DNA of 64,000 nt from Pantoea sp. alder81 (GCF_020179835.1 NZ_JAIUDA010000002.1:496001-560000), one strand, 5' to 3'. Counted from the first letter of the stretch, positions 47,062-58,173 are shown. The notes: a model not told the origin generated them from the sequence alone. Numbers and translations are program-made.

Positions 47062-50000
47062 AGTTTTTCGCGCTGTTTATCCATCGGCCGGTGGCGACCA
47101 CGCTGCTGACGCTGGCGATTGCGCTGGCCGGTATTCTCGGTTTCCGCCTGCTGCCGGTGGCCCCGCTGCCACAGCTGGATTTCCCGGTGATCGTGATTAC
47201 CGCCTCACTGCCCGGCGCGTCGCCTGAAACCATGGCGGCCTCAGTAGCGACCCCGCTGGAGCGTTCGCTGGGGCGTATTGCCGGAGTAAGTGAGATGACC
47301 TCCACCAGCTCACTCGGCAGTACGCGTGTGATTTTGGTGTTCGATTTTGACCGCGATATCAACGGTGCAGCGCGTGACGTGCAGGCGGCGATCAACGCGG
47401 CACAAAGCCTGTTGCCCACCGGGATGCCGAGCCGCCCAACCTATCGCAAAGCCAACCCCTCGGATGCGCCAATCATGATTTTGACGCTGACCTCGGACAT
47501 TTATAATCCCGGTCAGCTGTATGATTACGCCTCAACGCAACTGGCGCAGAAGCTGTCGCAGATTCAGGGCGTCGGTGATGTCACTGTCGGCGGCAGTTCG
47601 TTGCCTGCGGTGCGCGTCGATCTCAATCCACAGGCATTATTCAATCAAGGCGTGTCGCTGGATGCGGTGCGAACCGCCATCAGCAACGCCAACCAGCGCC
47701 GCCCGCAAGGGGCGATTGATGATGTGCGGCAGCGCTGGCAAGTGCGGACCAATGATGAACTACAAACCGCCAGCGTCTATCAGCCACTGGTGGTGCACTA
47801 CAACAACGGTGCGGCCGTCAGGCTGAGCGATGTGGCTAACGTACAGGACTCGGTGCAGGACGTGCGTAACGCCGGGATGACCAATGGCAAACCCGCCGTG
47901 CTGCTGGTGGTGCGTAAATCGCCGGACGCTAACATCATCGAAACCGTGGATCGTATTCGCAGCGAGATGCCGCTGCTGCATGAAGTGATCCCCGCCGCCA
48001 TCGATTTACAAATTGCTCAGGACCGTTCACCCACCATTCGCGCCTCGCTGCAGGAAGTCGAACAGTCATTGATGATTGCGGTGGCGCTGGTGATTCTGGT
48101 GGTGTTTGTGTTCCTGCGCGACGGCCGCGCCACACTGATCCCAGCCGCCGCCGTGCCGGTGTCGCTAATTGGCACTTTCGCCGCCATGTATCTGTGCGGT
48201 TTTAGTCTTAACAATCTGTCGCTGATGGCGCTGACTATCGCCACCGGATTCGTGGTCGATGATGCGATCGTGGTGCTGGAGAACATTGCACGCCACGTCG
48301 AAGCGGGAATGAAACCGTTGCAGGCAGCGCTGACCGGCGTGCGCGAAGTGGGCTTTACCGTGCTCTCTATGAGCCTGTCGCTGATTGCCGTGTTCCTGCC
48401 GCTGCTGATGCTGGGTGGGATTATTGGGCGCTTCTTCTCGGAATTTGCCATAACGCTATCGGTGGCGATACTGATCTCGCTGTTTATCTCCATCACCCTG
48501 ACGCCGATGATGTGCGCCTACCTGCTGAAACCGCAAGAGAAGCGCAGTCAGCCGCGCACCCGCGGTTTTGCCAAAGTAATGCTCAGGGTGCAAAACGGCT
48601 ACGCGCGCTCGCTGGGTTGGGTGCTGAATCACGCGATTTGGGTGCTGCTGCTGCTGCTCGCCACCGTCGGGCTGACGGTATACCTGTTTATCTCGATCCC
48701 GAAAACCTTTATGCCGGAACAAGACACCGGGCGCTTAAACGGTTTTATCTCGGCGGATCAGAGCATTTCTTTCCAGGCGATGCGCGGCAAGCTGCAGGAT
48801 TTCATGAACATCATCAAGGCCGACCCGGCGGTGGATAACGTCACCGGCTTTACCGGCGGTTCGCGCACCAACAGCGGCTCGATGTTCGTGTCACTCAAGC
48901 CGCTGTCGGAGCGCAGTGAAAACGCCCAGGAAGTGATTGCCCGCCTGCGCACCAAGCTGGCGAAAGAGCCCGGCGCGAATCTGTACCTCAATGCGGTGCA
49001 GGATATTCGTATCGGCGGACGTGAATCCAACGCCAGCTACCAATACAGCTTGCTGTCGGACAATCTCGCGGATCTGCGTGAGTGGGAACCGAAAATTCGG
49101 CAGGCGTTTGCTGCACTGCCGGAGCTGGTAGATGTGAATTCCGATCAGCAGGACAAAGGCAGCGAAATGGATCTGACTTACGATCGGGAAAGCATGGCGC
49201 GGCTGGGCATTGAAGTTTCGACCGCCAATGCGCTGCTGAACAACGCCTTTGGTCAGCGTCAGATCTCCACCATTTATCAGCCGCTCAATCAGTACAAAGT
49301 GGTGATGGAAGTCGATCCGCGCTACACCCAGGATATCAGTGCGCTTGACCAGATGTTCGTGATCAACAGCGATGGCAAAGCGATTCCACTGAGCTGGTTT
49401 GCCAAATGGCAACCTGCTAACGCGCCGCTGTCAGTGAACCACGAAGGCCTGTCCGCCGCCTCGACTATCTCCTTTAACCTGCCGGAAGGCGTGTCGTTAT
49501 CTCAGGCTTCAGCCGCCGTTGAACGCACCATGACCGCGCTCGGCGTGCCCTCCAGCGTGCGCGGCAGCTTTGCCGGTACCGCGCAGGTGTTCGAGCAGTC
49601 ACAATCCAATCAGCTCTATCTGATGCTGGCAGCGATTGCGGCGGTGTATATCGTGCTGGGGATTTTGTATGAGAGCTATGTGCATCCGCTGACCATTCTC
49701 TCCACCCTGCCCTCGGCGGGCGTGGGCGCGCTGCTGGCGCTGGAGCTGTTTAATACGCCGTTCAGTTTGATTGCGCTGATAGGAATATTGCTGCTGATTG
49801 GCATCGTGAAAAAGAACGCCATCATGATGGTGGATTTTGCGCTGGAGGCGCAGCGCAACGGCAATCTCAGCGCGCGTGACGCCATTTTCCAGGCCTGCCA
49901 GATGCGTTTCCGCCCGATTCTGATGACCACGCTGGCAGCGCTGTTTGGCGCACTGCCGCTGGTGCTGACCAGCGGCGACGGTGCCGAACTGCGTCAGCCG

Positions 50001-50126
50001 CTCGGGATCACCATCGCCGGCGGTTTGGTGATGAGCCAGCTACTCACGCTCTACACCACGCCGGTGGTGTATCTGATGATGGATAAGCTGAGTCGGCGTA
50101 AAAAAGCGGCATTGATTACCGAATGA
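47058..50126 (+). CDS. mdtC: RND multidrug efflux pump subunit (MdtC)
   Basis: 1022 residues, RND family, partner of MdtB. GTG start at 47058 (GTGA overlap with the mdtB stop); [20 protein letters not shown] is the standard N-terminal TM1. The TM4 acidic pair is in [20 protein letters not shown]. Length and motif set match E. coli MdtC. In E. coli mdtD follows directly; here 719 bases and a toxin-antitoxin pair come between. Confidence 0.96.
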   Translation: MKFFALFIHRPVATTLLTLAIALAGILGFRLLPVAPLPQLDFPVIVITASLPGASPETMAASVATPLERSLGRIAGVSEMTSTSSLGSTRVILVFDFDRDINGAARDVQAAINAAQSLLPTGMPSRPTYRKANPSDAPIMILTLTSDIYNPGQLYDYASTQLAQKLSQIQGVGDVTVGGSSLPAVRVDLNPQALFNQGVSLDAVRTAISNANQRRPQGAIDDVRQRWQVRTNDELQTASVYQPLVVHYNNGAAVRLSDVANVQDSVQDVRNAGMTNGKPAVLLVVRKSPDANIIETVDRIRSEMPLLHEVIPAAIDLQIAQDRSPTIRASLQEVEQSLMIAVALVILVVFVFLRDGRATLIPAAAVPVSLIGTFAAMYLCGFSLNNLSLMALTIATGFVVDDAIVVLENIARHVEAGMKPLQAALTGVREVGFTVLSMSLSLIAVFLPLLMLGGIIGRFFSEFAITLSVAILISLFISITLTPMMCAYLLKPQEKRSQPRTRGFAKVMLRVQNGYARSLGWVLNHAIWVLLLLLATVGLTVYLFISIPKTFMPEQDTGRLNGFISADQSISFQAMRGKLQDFMNIIKADPAVDNVTGFTGGSRTNSGSMFVSLKPLSERSENAQEVIARLRTKLAKEPGANLYLNAVQDIRIGGRESNASYQYSLLSDNLADLREWEPKIRQAFAALPELVDVNSDQQDKGSEMDLTYDRESMARLGIEVSTANALLNNAFGQRQISTIYQPLNQYKVVMEVDPRYTQDISALDQMFVINSDGKAIPLSWFAKWQPANAPLSVNHEGLSAASTISFNLPEGVSLSQASAAVERTMTALGVPSSVRGSFAGTAQVFEQSQSNQLYLMLAAIAAVYIVLGILYESYVHPLTILSTLPSAGVGALLALELFNTPFSLIALIGILLLIGIVKKNAIMMVDFALEAQRNGNLSARDAIFQACQMRFRPILMTTLAALFGALPLVLTSGDGAELRQPLGITIAGGLVMSQLLTLYTTPVVYLMMDKLSRRKKAALITE

Positions 50127-50128
50127 CC

Positions 50129-50155
50129 ATGCTATACACCTTTGCTACATAGCAT
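50129..50155. promoter_or_regulatory. Inverted repeat upstream of vapB, likely autoregulatory operator
   Basis: ATGCTAT (50129-50135) and ATAGCAT (50149-50155) form a perfect seven-base dyad, extended imperfectly inward, 43 bases before the vapB ATG and just after the mdtC stop. VapBC complexes bind such dyads to repress their own promoter. Confidence 0.6.
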
Positions 50156-50197
50156 AAAGCGAGTAAACTTTATCCAGTCACTATGAAGGAGGTTTAT

Positions 50198-50431
50198 ATG
50201 TCTCAAGGTACAGTGTTTACCAATAATCGTACGCAAAACGTGCGCATTCCTGCTGACGTGCGCTTTCCAGACAACGTGAAAAATGTCACGGTGCGTGCGG
50301 TTGGCAAAGAGCGCATTCTCACACCAATAGAAAACGCCTGGGATAGCTTTTTCCTCAATGGCCCCAGCGTAAGCGATGATTTTATGAATGAGCGTGCGTC
50401 ACAGGAGCAATCCGACAGGGAAGATTTTTGA
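50198..50431 (+). CDS. vapB: VapB-type antitoxin
   Basis: 77 residues from the ATG at 50198, which has a strong AAGGAGG seven bases upstream; an ATG 15 bases earlier would waste this site. The N-terminal part (TVFTNNRTQNVRIPADVRFP) is the AbrB/SpoVT-like DNA-binding fold of VapB antitoxins, and the acidic C-terminus (FMNERASQEQSDREDF) is the toxin-binding tail. It neutralises VapC and represses the operon. Stop overlaps the vapC ATG by one base (TGATG). Confidence 0.93.
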   Translation: MSQGTVFTNNRTQNVRIPADVRFPDNVKNVTVRAVGKERILTPIENAWDSFFLNGPSVSDDFMNERASQEQSDREDF

Positions 50432-50829
50432 TGCATCGCTATATGCTGGATACCAACATCGTTATCTATGTCATCAAACGCCGCCCGATTGAGGTTTTGG
50501 AACGCTTTAATGCCAACGTCGGCCGCATGGTCATCTCATCAATTACGCTTGCTGAACTCGTTCATGGCGCGGAGAAAAGTGCTTTTTTTGAAAGGAATCT
50601 ACGCACTGTTGAAGACTTTATTTCCCGTCTGGACGTACTCAGTTACGACCAAAGGGCAGCATTTCATTACGGCTCGATTCGCGCTGACCTGGAAAAGAAA
50701 GGCACGCCCATAGGTCTGAATGATTTACACATTGCTGCACACGCGCGAAGTGAAGCGCTAACACTCATTACTAACAACCTGCGCGAATTTTCACGGGTGA
50801 ACGGGTTAATCAGCGAAAACTGGCTTTAA
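50431..50829 (+). CDS. vapC: VapC-type toxin, PIN-domain RNase
   Basis: 132 residues from the ATG at 50431. PIN fold with acidic site Asp7 ([13 protein letters not shown]), Glu42 (LAELVHGAE) and Asp98 ([11 protein letters not shown]); the C-terminal [18 protein letters not shown] is typical of enteric VapC. Enteric VapC cuts initiator tRNA-fMet in the anticodon loop and stops translation. All acidic residues seem intact, so the toxin should be active. The pair lies between mdtC and mdtD and ends 16 bases before mdtD, so read-through could carry on into mdtD-baeSR. Confidence 0.95.
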   Translation: MHRYMLDTNIVIYVIKRRPIEVLERFNANVGRMVISSITLAELVHGAEKSAFFERNLRTVEDFISRLDVLSYDQRAAFHYGSIRADLEKKGTPIGLNDLHIAAHARSEALTLITNNLREFSRVNGLISENWL

Positions 50830-50845
50830 TACAACGGTAATCTTC

Positions 50846-52252
50846 ATGAACTCGCAAAACGCCACCGTGCGCTGGCAGCTGTGGATCGTCGCCTTCGGCT
50901 TCTTTATGCAGGCGCTGGACACCACTATCGTCAACACAGCCATCCCTTCGATGGCACGCGACCTCAACGTCAGCCCGCTCAATATGCACTCGGTGATTGT
51001 GTCGTACGTATTAACCGTGGCCATCACACTGCCGATCAGCGGCTGGCTGGCGGATCGCTTCGGCGTGCGTAACATCTTCTTCTGCGCCATTGTGCTGTTC
51101 AGTATCGGTTCGCTGCTGTGCGCCTTCTCCACCTCGCTCGATCAACTGGTGATGGCGCGCGTGGTGCAAGGCGTCGGCGGCGCGATGATGGTACCGGTGG
51201 GGCGTTTGACGGTGATGAAGATCGTGCCGCGCGAGCAGTACATGTCGGCGATGACTTTTGTGACCACGCCGGGGCAAATCGGCCCGCTGCTCGGTCCGGC
51301 GCTGGGCGGGATTTTGGTGCAGTACGCCAGCTGGCACTGGATCTTCCTGATCAATATTCCGGTGGGGATTATCGGTGCCATCGCCACGCTGACGCTAATG
51401 CCGAACTACACCATGCAGACCAAACGCTTTGATTTCCTGGGCTTTGTGCTGCTGGCAGTGGGCATGGCAACGTTGACGCTGGCGCTCGACGGTCAGCGCA
51501 GCACTGGCGGTTCCCCGCTGCTGCTAGGCGCACTGATTCTGGTCGGGGTGTTCTCCCTGCTGTTCTACCTGATGCACGGCCGTAACAACGACAACGCGCT
51601 GTTTAGCCTAAAGCTTTTCGATAACCGTATTTACTCGATTGGCCTGCTCGGCAGCTTCACGGGGCGCATCGGCAGCGGCATGCTGCCCTTTATAACGCCG
51701 ATCTTTTTGCAGGTGGGTCTCGGTTACAGCCCGTTCCACGCCGGTTTAATGATGATTCCGATGGTGCTCGGTAACATGGGCACCAAACGCGTGGTGGTGC
51801 GCATCGTTAACCTGTTTGGCTATCGCAATGCGCTGGTCGGAGCGACTATCGCGCTGGCGCTGGTGGTGTTGCTGTTCCCGGCCGTGGCGCTGCTCGGCTG
51901 GGTATGGATGCTGCCGGTGGTGCTGCTGTTGCAGGGGATGGTGAACGCTATCCGCTTCTCCTCGATGAATACCTTAACGTTGAAAGAGTTGCCGGATGAT
52001 TTGGCTTCCAGCGGCAACAGCCTGCTCTCGATGATCATGCAGCTGTCGATGAGTATTGGCGTCACGGTCGCAGGATTGCTGCTGGGGTCGTTCGCCCACG
52101 GTGCCGTGACGAATAGCGCCGCTGCGCATCAAACCTTTATTTATACCTACCTGTGCATGGCGTTAGTGATTGTGTTGCCGGCACTGGTGTTCTGGCGCGT
52201 ACCCAAGGATGTCAGCAAGAACGTTGATCTCAGAGGCAGGAGAAAAGCATGA
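50846..52252 (+). CDS. mdtD: MFS transporter, DHA2 family (MdtD)
   Basis: 468 residues with about fourteen hydrophobic segments. MFS motif A is seen as [13 protein letters not shown] and motif C-like glycine-rich segments as [16 protein letters not shown]. It stands in the mdtABCD-baeSR unit as in E. coli, where it is not needed for drug resistance by MdtABC and has been linked to citrate/iron export. ATG start; its stop overlaps baeS by four bases (ATGA). The preceding vapC ends 16 bases earlier. Confidence 0.93.
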   Translation: MNSQNATVRWQLWIVAFGFFMQALDTTIVNTAIPSMARDLNVSPLNMHSVIVSYVLTVAITLPISGWLADRFGVRNIFFCAIVLFSIGSLLCAFSTSLDQLVMARVVQGVGGAMMVPVGRLTVMKIVPREQYMSAMTFVTTPGQIGPLLGPALGGILVQYASWHWIFLINIPVGIIGAIATLTLMPNYTMQTKRFDFLGFVLLAVGMATLTLALDGQRSTGGSPLLLGALILVGVFSLLFYLMHGRNNDNALFSLKLFDNRIYSIGLLGSFTGRIGSGMLPFITPIFLQVGLGYSPFHAGLMMIPMVLGNMGTKRVVVRIVNLFGYRNALVGATIALALVVLLFPAVALLGWVWMLPVVLLLQGMVNAIRFSSMNTLTLKELPDDLASSGNSLLSMIMQLSMSIGVTVAGLLLGSFAHGAVTNSAAAHQTFIYTYLCMALVIVLPALVFWRVPKDVSKNVDLRGRRKA

Positions 52253-53640
52253 AGCAGCCGTTAAAACTCGGCATCGGCGCCAAGCTGTTTATGGCGATCT
52301 TTTCCACCTGCATGCTGGTCATTATCACCATGCACTGGGGCGTGCGCCTTAGCTTTGAGCATGGCTTTGTCGATTACATCAAGAAAGGCAATGAACAGCG
52401 TTTAACCCTGCTGAGCGATGCGCTGGCGGATCAGTACGAGCAGCACGGTGACTGGGATTTTCTGCGTAACAACGATCGGCTGATTTTCACCATTCTGCGT
52501 TCCATGGAGCAAAATCCCGGGAGCAGTACGCAGTTGCCGCCACACGGCTGGCGCACTCAGTTCTGGATTATCGATCAGCAGTATAAAGTGCTGTCCGGGC
52601 CGCACTCGCCGGTGCCGCCGGAAGGTACGCGGCGCAACATCACCACCAGCACTGGCAAAGTGGTGGGTTGGGTGATCGCTTCGCCCGCTGAGCGGCTGAC
52701 GCGCAGCACTGACATCAACTTTGATTTACAGCAGCGGCGAACCAGCTGGATGATCGTCACCCTCACCACGCTGCTGGCGGCGCTGGTCACCTGGCTGCTG
52801 GCGCGCGGCCTGCTGGCACCGGTGAAACGGCTGGTAGACGGCACCCATGAACTGGCGGCAGGCAAATTTTCCTCGCGGGTGGAAGTGGGCAGCAGTGATG
52901 AAATTGGCCAGCTGGCGCGCGACTTTAACCAGCTCGCCAGTTCGCTGGAAAAAAACGAAAGCAACCGTCGTGCCTTTATGGCCGATATCTCCCATGAGCT
53001 GCGCACGCCGCTGGCAATTTTGCGCGGCGAGCTGGAAGCAATGCAGGATGGCGTGCGCAAGCTGACGCCGGAGGCCATCACTTCACTGCAGAGCGAAGTG
53101 GTAGTACTGACCAAACTGGTAGACGACCTGCACCAGCTGTCTCTGTCTGATGCCGGCGCCCTCGCCTATCGCAAGCAGCCAGTGGACTTGGTGAATTCGC
53201 TGGAAGTGGTGGCCGGCAGTTTTGGCGAACGCTATCGCAGCCGTGACCTGAAGTTAAATCTGGCGCTACCGGCAAAAGCCGAAAGCTTTGGCGATCCGGA
53301 TCGTTTGATGCAGTTGTTCACCAATCTGCTGGAGAATAGCCTGCGTTATACCGATGCCGGTGGCGAAGTGCGGGTCAGTGTGCAGCAAAACGCTGAATAT
53401 TGGCAGTTACGCTTTACCGACAGCGCACCAGGCGTGGACGCTGAACATCAGGCACATCTTTTTGAGCGTTTTTTCCGTGCGGAAAGCTCACGTAATCGTG
53501 CCAGCGGCGGCTCTGGATTGGGCCTGGCGATCTGTAAAAATATTGTTGAAGCACATAGCGGCAGCATTTCTGCGGAGCACTCTGATTTAGGTGGACTGCA
53601 AATCGCGCTAAACTTGCCGTATGTTCCTCACCAGAAATAA
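52249..53640 (+). CDS. baeS: Sensor histidine kinase (BaeS)
   Basis: 463 residues. TM1 near 12-33, a periplasmic sensor region, TM2 near 165-185, HAMP to about 240, then the H-box [14 protein letters not shown] with the phospho-His near 249. ATP-binding boxes follow: [10 protein letters not shown] (N), and [19 protein letters not shown] (G2). It senses envelope stress (indole, flavonoids, misfolded pili in E. coli) and phosphorylates BaeR. Overlaps mdtD by four bases and is three bases from baeR. Confidence 0.96.
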   Translation: MKQPLKLGIGAKLFMAIFSTCMLVIITMHWGVRLSFEHGFVDYIKKGNEQRLTLLSDALADQYEQHGDWDFLRNNDRLIFTILRSMEQNPGSSTQLPPHGWRTQFWIIDQQYKVLSGPHSPVPPEGTRRNITTSTGKVVGWVIASPAERLTRSTDINFDLQQRRTSWMIVTLTTLLAALVTWLLARGLLAPVKRLVDGTHELAAGKFSSRVEVGSSDEIGQLARDFNQLASSLEKNESNRRAFMADISHELRTPLAILRGELEAMQDGVRKLTPEAITSLQSEVVVLTKLVDDLHQLSLSDAGALAYRKQPVDLVNSLEVVAGSFGERYRSRDLKLNLALPAKAESFGDPDRLMQLFTNLLENSLRYTDAGGEVRVSVQQNAEYWQLRFTDSAPGVDAEHQAHLFERFFRAESSRNRASGGSGLGLAICKNIVEAHSGSISAEHSDLGGLQIALNLPYVPHQK

Positions 53641-53643
53641 CTT

Positions 53644-54351
53644 ATGAGCCCGGATAATCACGATCCCCTGATTCTTATTGTTGAAGACGAACCGAAACTG
53701 GCGCAGCTGATGATCGATTATCTGCAGGCGTCGAACTATCGCACTCACCATATTGCCGATGGCAATGAGGTGTTGGGCTATGTGCAGCACTCACCACCGG
53801 ATTTGATGCTGCTGGATTTGATGCTGCCCGGTCGCGATGGCTTAACGCTGTGCCGTGAGATCCGCCGTTTCTCTGAGCTGCCGATCATTATGGTGACAGC
53901 ACGCACCGAAGAGATTGACCGCCTGCTGGGGCTGGAGATTGGCGCGGATGATTACATCTGTAAGCCGTTCAGCCCGCGTGAAGTGGTGGCCCGCGTGAAA
54001 ACCATTCTGCGCCGCGTAAAACGCTCGCCGGAAGAGGCGCAGTTGGCCTCGCATCTGCTGATTGATGAAGGACGTTTCCAGGCCAGCTGGCGTGAGCAGC
54101 AGCTGGAACTGACGCCCGCTGAATTCCGCCTGTTGAAAACCCTGGCGCTCGAGCCGGGTAAAGTGTTCTCGCGTGAACAGTTATTGAATCATCTTTATGA
54201 CGACTATCGCGTGGTCACTGACCGCACCATTGATAGCCATATCAAGAACCTGCGACGCAAGCTGGAAAATCTCGATGCTGAACAGCCGTTTATTCGCGCG
54301 GTCTACGGCATGGGCTATCGCTGGGAAGCGGACGTCTGTCGCCTGATGTAG
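53644..54351 (+). CDS. baeR: Response regulator, OmpR family (BaeR)
   Basis: 235 residues. Receiver domain with acidic pocket VEDEP, phospho-acceptor Asp58 ([11 protein letters not shown]) and Lys in [10 protein letters not shown]; a C-terminal winged helix (about 135-230; [33 protein letters not shown]). Activates mdtABC, acrD and spy in E. coli. Last gene of the unit. A dyad CGGCCCTGC / GCAGGGCCG with a long loop lies 40-70 bases downstream and may help end transcription. Confidence 0.96.
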   Translation: MSPDNHDPLILIVEDEPKLAQLMIDYLQASNYRTHHIADGNEVLGYVQHSPPDLMLLDLMLPGRDGLTLCREIRRFSELPIIMVTARTEEIDRLLGLEIGADDYICKPFSPREVVARVKTILRRVKRSPEEAQLASHLLIDEGRFQASWREQQLELTPAEFRLLKTLALEPGKVFSREQLLNHLYDDYRVVTDRTIDSHIKNLRRKLENLDAEQPFIRAVYGMGYRWEADVCRLM

Positions 54352-54491
54352 CCTTTAGCTTGATGTAGATCAATTTACTTCAGCGGCGGCCCTGCCTACA
54401 ATTCCCCACCTTTTGCAGGGCCGTTTGATGCGGCTCGTGCACCTGCCATCGCCGATGGCATGCTGACCTGACATCAGTGAGATTTCCCTCC

Positions 54492-55859
54492 ATGTTTAAA
54501 CCTGAACTCCTTTCTCCAGCGGGATCGCTGAAGAATATGCGCTATGCCTTTGCCTATGGTGCTGACGCGGTGTATGCCGGCCAGCCGCGTTACAGCCTGC
54601 GCGTACGTAACAATGAATTCACCCACGAAGTGCTGGCTAAGGGCATTGAAGAAGCCCACCAGCTGGGCAAGAAATTTTACGTGGTGGTGAACATCGCGCC
54701 GCATAACGCCAAGCTGAAAACCTTTATCCGTGATTTAACACCCGTGGTCGAGATGCAGCCTGATGCACTGATCATGTCCGATCCCGGCCTGATCATGCTG
54801 GTGCGCGAAGCCTTTCCTGGGATGCCGATTCATTTGTCGGTGCAGGCCAATGCGGTGAACTGGGCAACGGTGAAATTCTGGCACCAGATGGGGCTGACCC
54901 GTGTGATCTTGTCGCGCGAGCTGTCGCTGGATGAGATTGCAGAAATCCGCCAGCAGGTGCCAGAGATGGAAATTGAGATCTTCGTGCACGGCGCACTGTG
55001 CATGGCCTATTCCGGCCGCTGTCTGTTGTCGGGCTATCTCAACAAACGCGATCCCAATCAGGGTACCTGCACCAACGCCTGCCGCTGGGAATACAAAGTG
55101 GAAGAAGGCAAACAGGATGAGGTGGGCAATATTGTCGGCTTCCATCAGCCGGTTGAAGTGCAGGAGCCCACGCTGGGCATCGGTGAAACCACCGATCGCG
55201 TGTTTTTGCTGGAAGAAAAGATGAAGCCCGGCGAAGTGATGAGTGCCTTTGAAGATGAACACGGCACTTACATCATGAATTCGAAGGATCTGCGCGCGGT
55301 GGCGCATGTTGAACGCCTGAGCCAGATGGGTGTGCATTCGCTGAAAATCGAGGGTCGTACCAAATCCTTCTATTACTGCGCCCGCACCGCACAGGTGTAT
55401 CGCCGTGCGATTGATGATGCGGCTGCTGGCAAGCCGTTCGATCCCGCACTGCTGGAAACGCTGGAAGGTTTAGCGCATCGCGGCTATACCGAGGGTTTCC
55501 TGCGTCGTCATACTCATGACAGTTATCAAAACTATGAACAGGGCTTCTCGGTATCCGAGCGGCAGCAATTTGTCGGGGAGTTTACCGGTGAGCGTCGCGT
55601 TGACTGGGCGCAAATTGCGGTGAAGAATAAGTTTTTGCTCGGCGATTCTGTGGAGATCATGACGCCGCAGGGCAATCTGAACTGCACGCTGGAATCGATG
55701 CAAAATGATAAAGGTGCAGCGGTAGATGTCGCACCGGGAGATGGGCATAAGGTGTGGATCCCGGTACCGGAATCAGTGGATCTGGCTTTTGCTTTGCTGA
55801 TGCGTAATTTCACCGACGGCAACAGTACCTACGATCCACACGGAAAAAAGCGCACATAA
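54492..55859 (+). CDS. trhP: tRNA uridine-34 hydroxylase, U32 peptidase-like (TrhP, formerly YegQ)
   Basis: 455 residues from the ATG at 54492 ([20 protein letters not shown]), as in E. coli; a GTG 15 bases earlier is not needed. U32 family barrel with [21 protein letters not shown] and the Cys-bearing [11 protein letters not shown], followed by [23 protein letters not shown]. Established role in E. coli: prephenate-dependent hydroxylation of U34 in certain tRNAs, the first step to cmo5U, parallel to TrhO. A small RNA gene (cyaR) follows 70 bases after the stop, as in E. coli. Confidence 0.95.
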   Translation: MFKPELLSPAGSLKNMRYAFAYGADAVYAGQPRYSLRVRNNEFTHEVLAKGIEEAHQLGKKFYVVVNIAPHNAKLKTFIRDLTPVVEMQPDALIMSDPGLIMLVREAFPGMPIHLSVQANAVNWATVKFWHQMGLTRVILSRELSLDEIAEIRQQVPEMEIEIFVHGALCMAYSGRCLLSGYLNKRDPNQGTCTNACRWEYKVEEGKQDEVGNIVGFHQPVEVQEPTLGIGETTDRVFLLEEKMKPGEVMSAFEDEHGTYIMNSKDLRAVAHVERLSQMGVHSLKIEGRTKSFYYCARTAQVYRRAIDDAAAGKPFDPALLETLEGLAHRGYTEGFLRRHTHDSYQNYEQGFSVSERQQFVGEFTGERRVDWAQIAVKNKFLLGDSVEIMTPQGNLNCTLESMQNDKGAAVDVAPGDGHKVWIPVPESVDLAFALLMRNFTDGNSTYDPHGKKRT

Positions 55860-55878
55860 AGAAAAGAATGCAGCGAAG

Positions 55879-55921
55879 TTAGAACAGGATCACAGACCGC
55901 CGCTGCGCCTCGCTTTAGAAT
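55879..55921 (+). promoter_or_regulatory. CRP-dependent promoter of cyaR
   Basis: TTAGA-N6-TCACA (55879-55894) is a CRP site with a perfect right half. A -10 box TAGAAT lies at 55916-55921. The CRP centre (55886.5) is about 42 bases from the predicted RNA start (55929), the class II spacing. CyaR is activated by cAMP-CRP in E. coli. Confidence 0.75.
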
Positions 55922-55928
55922 CCCGCCT

Positions 55929-56016
55929 GCTGCTAACGAGTAACAATAAACAGCAGGTAGTACCAGGAACCACCTCATTCACCCGCCCGGCTCCCCCGTG
56001 CGGGTTTTCTTTTTTT
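55929..56016 (+). ncRNA. cyaR: Small RNA CyaR
   Basis: About 88 bases between trhP and yegS, the same place as in E. coli. The core GTACCAGGAACCACCTC (from 55960) is the conserved single-stranded targeting region of CyaR (RyeE), which is identical to E. coli over this stretch. The 5' end GCTG pairs with CAGC (55951) in a first stem-loop; the 3' end is a C/G-rich terminator hairpin followed by TTTTCTTTTTTT. CyaR is Hfq-dependent and represses ompX, luxS, nadE and yqaE in E. coli. Exact ends are predicted, not measured. Confidence 0.9.
55981..56016 (+). terminator. Intrinsic terminator of cyaR
   Basis: CCCGC ... GCGGG stem with a C-rich loop, then TTTTCTTTTTTT. It ends the small RNA and probably any read-through from trhP. 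Confidence 0.85.
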
Positions 56017-56091
56017 CATCGCTCGCCGATAAAGTTCCTCGCCCAGCTATGCTATAACCACTGCATCGTATTACGCCTCAAGGAACTGATT

Positions 56092-56991
56092 ATGCAAAAT
56101 AAACCACTGACGCTGCTGATCCTCAATGGGAAAGGTGCGGGCAATGAAGATTTGCGTGCGGCGGTGAATACGCTGCGCGATGAAGGTTTTAATCTGGCGG
56201 TACGCGTGACCTGGGAAAAGGGCGACGGTGACCGTTTCGTGCAGGAAGCGGTGGAGTTGCAGGCTGAGACCGTGGTAGCCGGTGGCGGCGATGGCACCAT
56301 CAATGAAATCGCCACGGCGCTGGCAGCAGTGCCCGCAGAGCAGCGTCCTGCATTGGGTATTCTGCCATTGGGCACCGCTAATGATTTCGCCACCAGCGTG
56401 GGTATTCCAGCGGAAATGGAACCGGCACTGCGTCTGGCGGTATTGGGCAAAGCCAGCGAGATTGATTTGGCGCGCGTGAATGGCGATCGCTACTTTATCA
56501 ATATGGCGACCGGTGGCTTTGGCACGCGCATCACCACGGAGACGCCCGAGAAATTGAAATCGGCTTTGGGCGGCGTGTCGTACTTTATTCACGGTTTGAT
56601 GCGTGTCGATGCGCTGAAGCCGGATAGTTGTGAGATCAGCGGTCCGGGCTTTGAGTGGCAAGGCGATGCACTGGTGATCGGTATTGGTAATGGTCGTCAG
56701 GCAGGTGGCGGACAGAAGCTGTGCCCAGATGCGTTGATCAATGATGGGCAGCTGAATCTGAGCATTGTGACCGCGCAGGAGTTGTTGCCGACGCTGCTGC
56801 ATTCGCTGACGCGTGATGATGAGAACCCGAATATTGTCACTGCACAGTTACAGTCACTGAGTATTCGCTCGCCACATGAGATGACGTTTAACCTGGACGG
56901 CGAACCGCTGACCGGCAGCGAATTTGAAATTGAAGTGATGCCAGGCGCACTGAGTTGCCGCCTGCCGCCACAGTGCCCACTGCTGGCGTGA
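56092..56991 (+). CDS. yegS: Lipid kinase (YegS)
   Basis: 299 residues, diacylglycerol kinase catalytic family, same length as E. coli YegS. The nucleotide loop [16 protein letters not shown] (near 63) and [18 protein letters not shown] (near 88) are the two hallmark segments. It phosphorylates lipids, with phosphatidylglycerol as in vitro substrate in E. coli/Salmonella. ATG with AAGGAACTG upstream. A strong hairpin follows. Confidence 0.95.
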   Translation: MQNKPLTLLILNGKGAGNEDLRAAVNTLRDEGFNLAVRVTWEKGDGDRFVQEAVELQAETVVAGGGDGTINEIATALAAVPAEQRPALGILPLGTANDFATSVGIPAEMEPALRLAVLGKASEIDLARVNGDRYFINMATGGFGTRITTETPEKLKSALGGVSYFIHGLMRVDALKPDSCEISGPGFEWQGDALVIGIGNGRQAGGGQKLCPDALINDGQLNLSIVTAQELLPTLLHSLTRDDENPNIVTAQLQSLSIRSPHEMTFNLDGEPLTGSEFEIEVMPGALSCRLPPQCPLLA

Positions 56992-57003
56992 TGCACATAA
57001 CGC

Positions 57004-57026
57004 AGCGGGGCGATTGATCGCCCCGC
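57004..57026 (+). terminator. Terminator of yegS
   Basis: Nine-base stem GCGGGGCGA / TCGCCCCGC, four-base loop, followed by TTATCCTGTTTATT. It lies between converging yegS and the oxidoreductase gene. Confidence 0.8.
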
Positions 57027-57051
57027 TTATCCTGTTTATTGCTCTTCAGTT

Positions 57052-58173
57052 TTACACTTTCATCCAACGGCGTTCGACGGCGGATACCGCCACCGCTTCC
57101 AGTACCTTCTGCACCTGCAAGCCTTCGGCAAAATCTGGCCACATACGATCGCCGGCTGCGATACCGTTGATCAGATCACGGATCTCAACGGTTTTCTGGT
57201 CGTTAAAGCCAATGCCGTGACCCGCTGATACGCAGAAGTTGGCGTAATCCGGATGGGCTGGGCCAGTCAGAATGGTTTTGAAGCCCTGACGTCCAGCGGG
57301 TTCATCATGGATATACAGCTCCAACTCGGCCATACGCTCCTGGGTGTAGCGCAGCGTGCCTTTGGTGCCGGTGACCACGTAGGTGAGGCCCATTTTGCTG
57401 CCGCAGGCGATGCGCGAGGTTTCAAACACGCCGTGTGCACCGTTTTTAAAGCGCAGCAGCGCGCTGGCCTGATCTTCGTTCTCTACCGGCAGCAGACGTG
57501 AGTGATCTTTTGGATCGGGACGCTGGTTAATCACTGTCATCATATCGCCGCTGACTTCTTCGATATCACCCACCAGATAGTGCGCCATATTGACGATATG
57601 TGCCGCCAAATCGCCCAATGCACCTAAACCGGCCAACGCTTTCTGGCAGTGCCAGTCGAGCGGTGTTTCCGGGCGTGCCAGATAATCTTCGTTGTGGGTG
57701 CCATAGAAATGGATCACTTCACCAATTTCACCGCGCTCAATGATTTCACGCGCCAGCTGGCTTGTCGGGTTTTTCATATAGTTGAAGCCCACCAGCGTTT
57801 TCACGCCGGCCTGCTGCGCGGCCTGCACCATCTCTTCTGCATCGGCTACAGACAACGAGAGCGGCTTCTCAGAATAAACGTGTTTGCCATTACGAATCGC
57901 TTCCAGCGCCATCTCTTTGTGCAGGAAATTTGGGGCACATATGTCTACTACATCAATATTGGGATCGCGCACCAGCTCACGCCAGTCCGCCGTTGAGCGG
58001 GCAAAGCCAAAGGTCGCCGCCTGTTTAGCGGCCAGCTCCGGATTCACTTCTGCCAGCATTTCACGCACGATTTCACCTTTCAGCGCGAAAACAGTAGGTG
58101 CCTGCGCGTAGGCAATTGCGTGACAACGACCAATGTAACCACTGCCGATCATACCGATTCTGACTTTGTTCAT
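57052..58173 (-). CDS. Gfo/Idh/MocA-family NAD(P)-dependent oxidoreductase
   Basis: 373 residues from the ATG at 58173 (MNKVRIGMIGSGYIGRCHA), which has AGGTG upstream; a longer frame to 58317 has no support. N-terminal Rossmann fold with GSGYIG, then EKPLS near 98 (the family's Lys-Pro pair), and a C-terminal alpha/beta domain with GTHNEDYLARPETPLDWHCQKA GLGALGDLAAH, where the last His-region is the usual active-site face. Likely oxidises or reduces a sugar or cyclitol (inositol-dehydrogenase-like). Alone here; no transporter or regulator beside it. Confidence 0.88.
   Translation of the reverse strand: MNKVRIGMIGSGYIGRCHAIAYAQAPTVFALKGEIVREMLAEVNPELAAKQAATFGFARSTADWRELVRDPNIDVVDICAPNFLHKEMALEAIRNGKHVYSEKPLSLSVADAEEMVQAAQQAGVKTLVGFNYMKNPTSQLAREIIERGEIGEVIHFYGTHNEDYLARPETPLDWHCQKALAGLGALGDLAAHIVNMAHYLVGDIEEVSGDMMTVINQRPDPKDHSRLLPVENEDQASALLRFKNGAHGVFETSRIACGSKMGLTYVVTGTKGTLRYTQERMAELELYIHDEPAGRQGFKTILTGPAHPDYANFCVSAGHGIGFNDQKTVEIRDLINGIAAGDRMWPDFAEGLQVQKVLEAVAVSAVERRWMKV

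Noticed and set aside
48891..49412. Long antisense frames in mdtB and mdtC
   Set aside because: Reverse-strand frames of strongly conserved RND pump genes; no independent support.
54388..54424. Dyad CGGCCCTGC / GCAGGGCCG after baeR as terminator
   Set aside because: The loop is about 19 bases and only three T follow, so I left it out as a firm feature.
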